Assembly (NCBI GenBank): GCA_030611395.1
Contig: JAUWPX010000112.1
Span: 1 to 5,789 of the forward strand
From: Bacteroidota bacterium
GTDB lineage: Bacteria > Bacteroidota > Bacteroidia > Bacteroidales > VadinHA17
DNA length: 5,789 bases
Direction of reading: 5' to 3'
The position numbers and the translations under genes are program-made. This document shows positions 1 through 5,245 of the stretch, one piece after another. The notes beneath the pieces were generated by a model, which was not told where the DNA came from, did no database searches, and was given only the letters and a program-made list of their open reading frames with translations. Position 1 is the stretch's first letter; every line of letters starts with the position of its first letter.

Positions 1-1
1 A

Positions 2-253
2 GGCACTGATAACGATTCTTCGGACAAGTTAGAGGACTTACGCAAAATTTACGGTTGGGAAACAGCTCAAAAAATATTTGATCATAAGATATGGCGTAAC
101 ATGACCACAAGTATGGTTGAAAACAGTTGGGGACGTCCCGATAAAATTATCCGGAGAATTAACTCCGGACGGATTAAGGAAGAATGGTACTACCCATCAA
201 CATATCTAATTTTTATAAATGAAATATTAGTGGATTGGGGACCGGTAGAGTGA
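2..253 (+). CDS. C-terminal fragment of a hypothetical protein with a BamE/SmpA-like tail
   Basis: This is an open frame running in from the left edge and ending at TGA; 83 C-terminal residues are visible and the start lies outside the window. The fragment reads as a real protein: an acidic stretch (DNDSSDKLEDL), then a basic/aromatic region, then the pattern W-x-N-M-T-x-x-M-V-x-x-S-W-G-R-P-D-K, a short polar turn, EEWYYP, and a final Y-L-x-F-x-N-E-x-L-x-x-W-G. That order (NMT..M, then a WG.P turn, then an aromatic strand, then a closing strand and turn) resembles the small BamE/SmpA-like fold seen at the tails of many uncharacterised bacterial proteins. The resemblance is my inference from pattern, so no function is assigned. 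The gene converges on the sulfatase gene, with 19 bp between the two stop codons. Confidence 0.65.
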   Translation, partial: GTDNDSSDKLEDLRKIYGWETAQKIFDHKIWRNMTTSMVENSWGRPDKIIRRINSGRIKEEWYYPSTYLIFINEILVDWGPVE

Positions 254-278
254 CACCGGTCTGACCGGTGTGCTAAAA
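254..278. repeat. Copy 1 of a 25-bp dispersed near-repeat with an accggtctgaccggt core
   Basis: The core forms a perfect 8-bp inverted repeat (acaccggt at 253-260, accggtgt at 264-271) with a 3-nt spacer. The 25 bp at 254-278 match 2675-2699 at 22 positions in the same orientation. This copy lies between two convergent genes and overlaps the sulfatase stop codon, so it could act as a hairpin for either transcript. No T-run follows the hairpin on either strand, so it is not a canonical intrinsic terminator. A REP-like element or a protein-binding palindrome are alternatives. A further accggt lies just upstream at 241-246. Confidence 0.6.
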
Positions 279-1802
279 ACCAGGCCAACCTTCCTCTTTT
301 ACATATTTCTGTGGTTCTCCACGGGTGCTTCTTCCGGAAAGGATATATTCTTGCAACAAGTTTTCCAGTTCTTCCACAACCCCGGGATACTGATCATAAA
401 CATTGTTTTGCTCAACTATATCCTTTTCAAGATCATAAAGTTGAACAGGAGGCAGATTCATCTCTTTTGCCTCTTCCGGTACAGGATAGCTCCATCCCCC
501 TGATCCGGGACACATTATGAGTTTCCACTTTCCTTTTCGGATAGCAAATGAACCATTAACTGAATGATGTACAGTTGCTTCTCTTACAGGTTCAATATCT
601 TCACCCAACAAAACCGGAAGAATATTATAACTATCTTCTCCTGTACTGTCCGCCAAATTTTCACCAACAATAGCTGCACATGTAGCCATAAGGTCTGTAA
701 GACATATAGTCTGATCACTGATTGTGCCTGCTTTTACTTTTGCCGGCCATCGAACAATAAACGGCATACGATGTCCTCCTTCAAAAATATCAGCTTTATG
801 GCCACGGAAAACATAGCTGGGATCATGACCGAATTTTTCGAGTTCATCAAATTGTGCCTCCGGAGAACAACCGTTATCACTTGTTAGAATAAAAAGTGTA
901 TTATCTTCAATTCCATGATGTTCCAGTGCATTCATCACTTGTCCTACTGTATAATCAACCTGCAGAACAAAATCACCGTATGGATTGGTGCCTGATCTTC
1001 CCTGAAATTCTTCTGTTGGAAGAATGGGTGTGTGAGGAGCCGGAAGTGCAAAATAGAGAAAAAATGGCTTATCCCCTCTTTCATCAACATGATGGTTTAT
1101 AAAAGTAACAGCTTTTTCGGTGAGATGCGGCAGCACTTGCTCATGATCAAAATCACTTCCTGTTAAGCCTTTTCTCCACCAACCGTATTTAGTTTTGCTT
1201 TCAGTGTGTTTTTTCGGGACAGTAGTAGAACGGTCATTTTCAATATATACATAAGGAGGAATATCCAGGGAAGCAGTAATACCATAAAAATAATCAAACC
1301 CGCGTGTAACAGGTCCGTTTAAAACAGGTTTACTAAAATCAACACTATCAGGATCCTCATCAGAATATTGCCAGCCAAGACCCAAATGCCATTTGCCTAC
1401 ACAGGCAGTATAGTAACCATGGTCCTGAAGGAAAGAGCCAACAGTCATACGATCTTTTTCGATCAGGGCATCGTCCCAACTCCAGAGCACTCCGCTTTTC
1501 AACCGGCTGCGCCATGAATAACGCCCCGTTAGCACTCCGTAACGAGTTGGAGTACAAACTGCTGAGCCGGAATGGGCATCAGTAAAAACCATACCGGCTG
1601 TAGCCAGTTTATCCATATTGATTGTTTTCCATGCTGCATTTTCATTTATGGTTGAAACATCACCATAACCCATATCATCCGCAAGGATAAAAACAATATT
1701 AGGCAAATCATTTTGTCTTTTTTCTGAGGTACATTGAATGAATACTAAAAAGAAAAAAACAAAAACAATAAATATTTCTGAAAAAGTAAATTTTAATTTC
1801 AT
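273..1802 (-). CDS. S1-family (arylsulfatase A-like) formylglycine-dependent sulfatase, probably a lipoprotein
   Basis: This 509-residue sulfatase is expected to hydrolyse sulfate esters, most likely on a sulfated carbohydrate; the substrate cannot be read from the sequence. Numbering from the ATG at 1802, the core begins near residue 35 with PNIVFILADDMGYGD (metal ligands D42, D43). The signature C-T-P-T-R has C83, the residue converted to formylglycine, and R87. VGKWHLG supplies K137 and H139, the PAPHTP segment supplies a histidine (H257), TSDNG supplies D309 and N310, and GHKADIFEGG supplies K336. The C-terminal subdomain includes LYDLEKD. All expected catalytic and metal ligands are present and the length is normal. 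The N-terminus is a basic, phenylalanine-rich hydrophobic segment ending at C24, a lipoprotein-like leader with a poor lipobox (FIQC). A GTG two codons upstream (1808) is an alternative start; the ATG gives a more usual leader (MKLKFTF). Activation needs a formylglycine-generating enzyme encoded elsewhere. Upstream on the same strand lies a membrane-protein stub, possibly a former operon partner. Confidence 0.93.
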   Translation of the reverse strand: MKLKFTFSEIFIVFVFFFLVFIQCTSEKRQNDLPNIVFILADDMGYGDVSTINENAAWKTINMDKLATAGMVFTDAHSGSAVCTPTRYGVLTGRYSWRSRLKSGVLWSWDDALIEKDRMTVGSFLQDHGYYTACVGKWHLGLGWQYSDEDPDSVDFSKPVLNGPVTRGFDYFYGITASLDIPPYVYIENDRSTTVPKKHTESKTKYGWWRKGLTGSDFDHEQVLPHLTEKAVTFINHHVDERGDKPFFLYFALPAPHTPILPTEEFQGRSGTNPYGDFVLQVDYTVGQVMNALEHHGIEDNTLFILTSDNGCSPEAQFDELEKFGHDPSYVFRGHKADIFEGGHRMPFIVRWPAKVKAGTISDQTICLTDLMATCAAIVGENLADSTGEDSYNILPVLLGEDIEPVREATVHHSVNGSFAIRKGKWKLIMCPGSGGWSYPVPEEAKEMNLPPVQLYDLEKDIVEQNNVYDQYPGVVEELENLLQEYILSGRSTRGEPQKYVKEEGWPGF

Positions 1803-1894
1803 TGTCACTTTTTTAACTGAATAGAAAAACTTCCTGAATATAATTAAATAACAGGTAAATGAATGCTGCGAAAAAGAAGAAATGATTAAAATGC

Positions 1895-2086
1895 TTATTT
1901 TTTATCCTTTGGCCATTGAAATAGCCGGCATAAAACAACACCAATTGACATTCCCATTACCAGGACAAGCCAGAATCCTGCATGAGCAGGGCTTATCCCT
2001 ATTTCTGAATAAAACACCAGGTATAAACAAAATGTGATCACAACCGGTAAAAACGGATACAAAATTGATTTTCGATTTCTCGTATT
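1895..2086 (-). pseudogene. 3' stub of a polytopic membrane protein gene, probably a transporter
   Basis: The minus strand carries 63 sense codons open from an in-frame stop at 2087-2089 to the TAA at 1895-1897. The translation has the texture of a membrane-protein C-terminus: RKSILYPFLPVVITFCLYLVF forms one hydrophobic helix, then a polar loop YSEIGISPAHAG, a second helix FWLVLVMGMSIGVVL, and a short basic tail CRLFQWPKDKK. No ATG precedes the first helix; the only nearby starts (GTG, TTG) would cut into it. This is therefore best read as the surviving end of a longer gene, with the join to foreign DNA near 2060-2090, only 28 bp from the stop of the next gene. It lies directly upstream of the sulfatase on the same strand, so the pair may once have been a transporter-sulfatase operon. 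The transporter family is not recognised with confidence. No other gene is seen between 1803 and 2114. Confidence 0.5.
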
Positions 2087-2114
2087 TTAATTCTTTTTAG
2101 AAATATAAATAAAG

Positions 2115-2582
2115 TCATCCTGTTACTTTTATCTGCTTCAGTGATGCAATAGTTCTTATTACTTCTTTTGTTTTTCTAACAGTTTTATATGATGCCCAAC
2201 GCAATTTCATTCTTAGATCATCATGATCAAATTTAAAATTAATAGCCAAAGGAGCTATTATAATCTCTCTTATGTCTTCAACCTCAACTATTTTGGGTTT
2301 CTTAAAAAAATGAGGTTTATATATAATCTGCCGGTCATTTATCTTAATATATTCATCAAATTTATGTTCAAATAACCGGAACCCAATTATTAGAAAATAT
2401 ATTCCAATAAATAAATTGGAAATTACCGAAAAAATAGTAAAATCAAACTCTTTTTCAACAATTGTAAAAACAAGAAAAAGAACACCTAATGATAAAAAGG
2501 AAAAGCCAAAGATCTTATAAAGCTTTCTGGTTCCGGGTGTAATTAAATAGTGACCAGACAGATTAATTGTTATTGTTTCCAT
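2115..2582 (-). CDS. Small two-helix membrane protein with a PH-like C-terminal region (hypothetical)
   Basis: This 155-residue protein has no function I recognise. Residues 1-18 are polar (METITINLSGHYLI...). Two transmembrane helices follow, about 22-45 (IFGFSFLSLGVLFLVFTIV) and about 50-70 (FSVISNLFIGIYFLIIGF), separated by a short acidic turn. The C-terminal 85 residues are soluble and rich in beta-type alternation (EYIKINDRQIIYKPHF, then KIVEVEDIREIIIAPLAINFKF), ending in a basic helix (KTVRKTKEVIRTIASLKQI). Two N-terminal helices followed by a beta-rich domain is the layout of bacterial PH-domain membrane proteins; that assignment is inference. The ATG context is AT-rich with no clear ribosome binding site. 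A damaged paralogue sits at 5128-5213 with a similar leader, which supports this start codon: both copies begin METITIN and stay alike for about 32 bp upstream. No good promoter was found; taaaggta at 2648-2655 (minus strand TACCTTTA) is one base from a -7 box, but a spaced -33 box is lacking. Confidence 0.75.
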   Translation of the reverse strand: METITINLSGHYLITPGTRKLYKIFGFSFLSLGVLFLVFTIVEKEFDFTIFSVISNLFIGIYFLIIGFRLFEHKFDEYIKINDRQIIYKPHFFKKPKIVEVEDIREIIIAPLAINFKFDHDDLRMKLRWASYKTVRKTKEVIRTIASLKQIKVTG

Positions 2583-2674
2583 TTTATTTCAGAGTTTTTA
2601 GGTTTTTTGTAATACTATCACCTTTTAGTTTTCCGGTTTATATTTCTTAAAGGTATAGATTTTCGTTTACAATC

Positions 2675-2699
2675 CACCGGTCTAACCGGTTTGTTAAAA
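2675..2699. repeat. Copy 2 of the 25-bp dispersed near-repeat (accggtctaaccggt core)
   Basis: This copy matches 254-278 at 22 of 25 positions in the same orientation and keeps the two accggt half-sites (2676-2681, 2685-2690) at identical spacing, plus the trailing ttaaaa. The outer bases of the palindrome are lost here, so it is a weaker hairpin than copy 1. It lies in the 269-bp gap between pckA and the small membrane protein gene, about 95 bp upstream of the latter's start. Confidence 0.55.
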
Positions 2700-2720
2700 T
2701 CTCTTTTGCCATTTCGTTAA

Positions 2721-2732
2721 ATTACCGGTAAT
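2721..2732. repeat. Perfect 12-bp palindrome attaccggtaat
   Basis: The 12 bases are their own reverse complement and are followed by a further half-site, gaccgg, at 2734-2739. With copy 2 of the near-repeat this makes four accgg half-sites within 64 bp in the gap downstream of pckA. It could be an operator or a decayed repeat; nothing in the sequence decides between them. Confidence 0.35.
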
Positions 2733-2851
2733 TGACCGGAAATAATTCATTAGTATGGCACACCGCCGGAGTTCGGCTTTAAAAGGTTCTTTTAAGGAGA
2801 ACAGGAAAGTATACCGGGATTTCGAAAAGAAAAAGATTATCTGATCATTTA

Positions 2852-4477
2852 CTATACCAATGGTCCGGCTTTGTTTACTTCAGATGAAACGAAATCTTTG
2901 TATTGTTTGAAATTATCCCTGAACATTCCGGCCAGTTCTTTTGCCTTTTGATCATAATCCACTTTATCTTTCCAGGTATTTCCGGGACTCAGTATCTCTG
3001 ATGGCACACCCGGACAGGATAAGGGAATACGAAGTCCAAAGACAGGGTCGGTTTCAAATTCAACATCTTTAAGTTTCCCTTCCAAAGCACTATTTAACAA
3101 TGCCCGGGTATGCTGTATAGACATCCGGTGACCGGTTCCGTATGAACCGCCTGTCCAACCCGTATTCACTAACCAGGTAGTCACATTATGCTTTTGAAGC
3201 TTTTCGCCCAATAATTTGGCATAAACGCTGGGATGCTGAGGCATAAACGGCGCTCCAAAACAAGTGCTGAAAGTAGCCTGTGGTTCAGTGATGCCCCGTT
3301 CAGTTCCGGCAACTTTTGCGGTGTAACCAAGCAGAAAGTGGTACATAGCCTGTTCGGGTGTTAATTTGGAGAGGGGTGGTAACACACCGAAAGCATCGGC
3401 AGTAAGGAAAATAACATTTTTGGGATGCTCGCCTTTCCCTTCAGGGACAATATTATCCAGGTGTGTGATCGGATAGGAAGCTCTTGTATTTTCAGTAAAT
3501 GATGAATCATCCAGGTCTGGCTTACGCGTATATGAATCAATAGATACGTTTTCCAATATAGTTCCATAGCGGCGGGTGGTGGCATAAATAGCCGGTTCGG
3601 CTTCCTTCGAAAGGCGAATGACTTTCGCATAACAACCGCCTTCAAAATTAAATATACCGTCCTCGCTCCAGCCATGTTCATCATCCCCGATAAGTGCCCT
3701 ATCAGGATCAGCGGAAAGTGTGGTTTTACCCGTGCCGGAAAGCCCGAAAAACAAGGCTGTATCTCCCTCTTTACTTACATTGGCACTGCAATGCATTGGT
3801 AACACATTTTTATCCGGAAGCAGAAAGTTAATCAGGGTAAAAGCTGCCTTTTTCAATTCTCCGCCGTAACTGGTTCCACCAATCAGAATGAGTTTCTGAC
3901 TCAGATTAAGTAAAATAAAAGCTTCGGAATTTGTCCCGTCCAGTTCCGGAACTGCGTGAAACTTGGGCAGGTCAATAATTGTATATGCCGGTATATGATT
4001 CTTAAGTTCATCCCGGTCTGTAATATTGATTAACATATTTCTGGCAAAAAGAGAATGCCACGCATACTCGGTAATAACGCGCAATGGTATGCGGTATCTT
4101 TCATCAACACCTATATAACAATCCTGAATAAAAATATCGTTTCCTTGCAAATAAGCCTGTAAGCGATGCCACATGTGAGCGAATTTCTCTTCATCAAAAG
4201 GACGGTTAACCGGACCCCACCAGATTTTATCTTCCGTAGTTGGTTCTTTAACGATGAATTTATCATTTGGAGACCGGCCGGTATAAGCTCCTGTACGAAC
4301 TAACACCGGTCCCAGATGGGTTAACATCCCTTCCCTGCGGCGAATAATTTGCTCATACAACCCGGATGTGGTCAAATTCCAGTAGATAGTATTCAGGTTA
4401 TGCAGATTGAGGTATTCAAGATCAAACTGTCCTTCAATTGCTCTGCTCTCCCTTTGTCCATGATTTAAATTTTCCAT
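2852..4477 (-). CDS. pckA: Phosphoenolpyruvate carboxykinase, ATP-dependent
   Basis: This is a complete 541-residue cytosolic enzyme, the usual length for the ATP-type family (EC 4.1.1.49). It interconverts oxaloacetate plus ATP with PEP, CO2 and ADP. It is the entry step of gluconeogenesis and, in many fermentative Bacteroidota, may run in the CO2-fixing direction toward succinate. Visible motifs in order: GRSPNDKF with the substrate-binding R68; the PEPCK-specific signature GGTSYGGELKKAAF (201-214, with Y204 and K209); H229 (MHCSAN), a Mn-ligand position; the P-loop GLSGTGKTTLS (245-255, K251, T252); the second metal and nucleotide motif IGDDEHGW (263-270, D265, D266); EGGCYAK; and TRASYP with R332. 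None of the catalytic residues I looked for is missing. The ATG at 4477 follows an AT-rich leader with a candidate promoter at 4515-4522. The mgsA gene lies 122 bp upstream on the same strand. Confidence 0.98.
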   Translation of the reverse strand: MENLNHGQRESRAIEGQFDLEYLNLHNLNTIYWNLTTSGLYEQIIRRREGMLTHLGPVLVRTGAYTGRSPNDKFIVKEPTTEDKIWWGPVNRPFDEEKFAHMWHRLQAYLQGNDIFIQDCYIGVDERYRIPLRVITEYAWHSLFARNMLINITDRDELKNHIPAYTIIDLPKFHAVPELDGTNSEAFILLNLSQKLILIGGTSYGGELKKAAFTLINFLLPDKNVLPMHCSANVSKEGDTALFFGLSGTGKTTLSADPDRALIGDDEHGWSEDGIFNFEGGCYAKVIRLSKEAEPAIYATTRRYGTILENVSIDSYTRKPDLDDSSFTENTRASYPITHLDNIVPEGKGEHPKNVIFLTADAFGVLPPLSKLTPEQAMYHFLLGYTAKVAGTERGITEPQATFSTCFGAPFMPQHPSVYAKLLGEKLQKHNVTTWLVNTGWTGGSYGTGHRMSIQHTRALLNSALEGKLKDVEFETDPVFGLRIPLSCPGVPSEILSPGNTWKDKVDYDQKAKELAGMFRDNFKQYKDFVSSEVNKAGPLV

Positions 4478-4514
4478 AACTCAAATAAGTTAAATTCGAT
4501 TCCTTTTATATATT

Positions 4515-4522
4515 CAAAGCTA
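4515..4522 (-). promoter_or_regulatory. Candidate Bacteroidota -7 element for pckA
   Basis: The minus strand reads TAGCTTTG, a full match to the Bacteroidota -7 consensus TAnnTTTG, about 38 nt upstream of the pckA ATG. The -33 region at the expected distance is only a T-run (GTTTTT near 4540-4545) without the TTG core, so strength or use is uncertain. It implies a short 5' leader of about 30 nt. Confidence 0.45.
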
Positions 4523-4599
4523 TTAAATTTTTTAGTATTAAAAACATCATAAACAACGATGATTAGAAATGAACTATTTCTTAGTTGTTTGATTATAAA

Positions 4600-5067
4600 C
4601 TAAAATGCTCTATTCAAATATTTAGAATAATCTTTTAATACAGGAGTGTACTCTTCATTAATTAAAGGCGATGAAATCATGAAATCAGCTGTCGAACGAT
4701 TACAAGCCATGGGAACATTATAAAGAACAGCTATTCTCAATAGAGCCTTAACATCAACATCATGGGGTTGAGGCTGCATCGGATCCCATAAAAATACAAA
4801 GAAATCAATTTTACCTTCTGTAATCAATGAACCTAATTGTTGATCTCCTCCTAACGGTCCTGATTTCAATTTAGTAATGGTGTATTTAAAATTCTGATCT
4901 TTTTCAGCTATTCTTTCTAACGTTTCTTCTACCAATTTCCCTGTTGTTCCTGTACAGATGAGTTTATGGGGCACGAGTATATTCAAATTCCACTCAACCC
5001 ATTCAATTAAATCGTTTTTTCTATTGTCATGTGCTACTAATGCTATATTTTTTTTTACGGTTTTCAT
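4600..5067 (-). CDS. mgsA: Methylglyoxal synthase
   Basis: This is a complete 155-residue cytosolic enzyme of normal family length (EC 4.2.3.3). It eliminates phosphate from dihydroxyacetone phosphate to give methylglyoxal, a bypass of lower glycolysis that relieves sugar-phosphate accumulation; the family is inhibited by phosphate. Motifs: IALVAHDNRKNDLIEW (H13, D14 and K17 at the phosphate-binding start); CTGTTGKL (T41, T42, phosphate site); SGPLGGDQQLG with catalytic D75, matching E. coli D71; FFVFLWDPM; PHDVDVKALLR with H102 and D105, matching E. coli H98 and D101; and VPMACNRSTADF. The start is the only good ATG and lies about 20 nt downstream of a consensus promoter. It is followed 122 bp later by pckA on the same strand. 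Both enzymes act at the triose phosphate/PEP level, so the neighbourhood is metabolically sensible, but separate promoters are likely. Confidence 0.97.
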   Translation of the reverse strand: MKTVKKNIALVAHDNRKNDLIEWVEWNLNILVPHKLICTGTTGKLVEETLERIAEKDQNFKYTITKLKSGPLGGDQQLGSLITEGKIDFFVFLWDPMQPQPHDVDVKALLRIAVLYNVPMACNRSTADFMISSPLINEEYTPVLKDYSKYLNRAF

Positions 5068-5088
5068 GGTATTCTTTTTTTAAGCTTG

Positions 5089-5119
5089 CAAAAGTAACCT
5101 TTCGCTTAAATTTCACAAA
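5089..5119 (-). promoter_or_regulatory. Consensus Bacteroidota promoter for mgsA
   Basis: On the minus strand, TTTG (5116-5119) is followed by exactly 19 nt and then TACTTTTG (5089-5096), matching the Bacteroidota sigma-ABfr pattern TTTG-N19-TAnnTTTG at every defined base. It places transcription start near 5083 and leaves a leader of about 15-20 nt before the mgsA ATG at 5067. The -33 box starts only about 8 nt past the stop codon of the neighbouring pseudogene. Confidence 0.75.
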
Positions 5120-5127
5120 TAATTAAG

Positions 5128-5213
5128 TCATTCAGTAATTTTTATCTACTTTGAAGAGGCAAAAAAAATTTGCTTTTTTTATTTTTCTAACAGTTAATTG
5201 TAATTGTTTCCAT
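5128..5213 (-). pseudogene. Internally deleted paralogue of the small membrane protein gene at 2115-2582
   Basis: The minus strand starts ATG with codons METITIN, identical in protein to the start of the intact gene at 2582, then hits TAG at codon 9. The following DNA matches the 3' end of the intact gene: AACTGTTAGAAAAA is shared exactly, and the last codons read A-S-S-K-stop-I-K-I-T-E-stop against A-S-L-K-Q-I-K-V-T-G-stop. The 3' block is about 70% identical over 70 bp with a 2-nt length difference. About 380 bp, covering both membrane helices and most of the soluble domain, are absent. The upstream leader (5214-5245) also matches that of the intact gene: positions 5193-5245 agree with 2562-2614 at 44 of 53 bases. 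The product would be an 8-residue peptide, so this is a dead gene. Its leader runs up to the isomerase stop codon. Confidence 0.75.
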
Positions 5214-5245
5214 TTTATTTAAGAGTGTTCAGATTTTCCGTGATA

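Noticed and set aside
150..169. Hairpin tccggag / ctccgga with a 6-nt loop
   Set aside because: It is inside the coding region of the left partial gene with no sign of a regulatory role; most likely incidental.
270..1557. Several open frames of 65-107 codons on the plus strand and one on the minus strand across the sulfatase gene
   Set aside because: All overlap the sulfatase coding sequence, whose catalytic motifs are intact; their translations are compositionally odd shadows.
1891..2037. 48-codon plus-strand open frame in the sulfatase upstream gap
   Set aside because: It is antisense to the membrane-protein stub, whose two-helix translation is much more protein-like.
2647..2712. Minus-strand small open frame of 21 codons beginning MAKEILTNRLDRW
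   Set aside because: It is short, overlaps the accggt repeat, and has no promoter, ribosome-binding or conservation evidence; it is compatible with chance.
2779..2795. 7-bp inverted repeat (ttaaaag / cttttaa) about 57 bp past the pckA stop, considered as its terminator
   Set aside because: The stem is almost all A-T, and no T-run follows on the minus strand.
3361..3684. 107-codon minus-strand open frame inside pckA
   Set aside because: It lies in another frame of a gene with full-length family motifs, and its translation has no coherent domain pattern.
4478..4599. AT-rich inverted repeats in the mgsA-pckA gap considered as an mgsA terminator
   Set aside because: The stems are only 5-6 bp of mostly A-T with long loops; not distinguishable from background.
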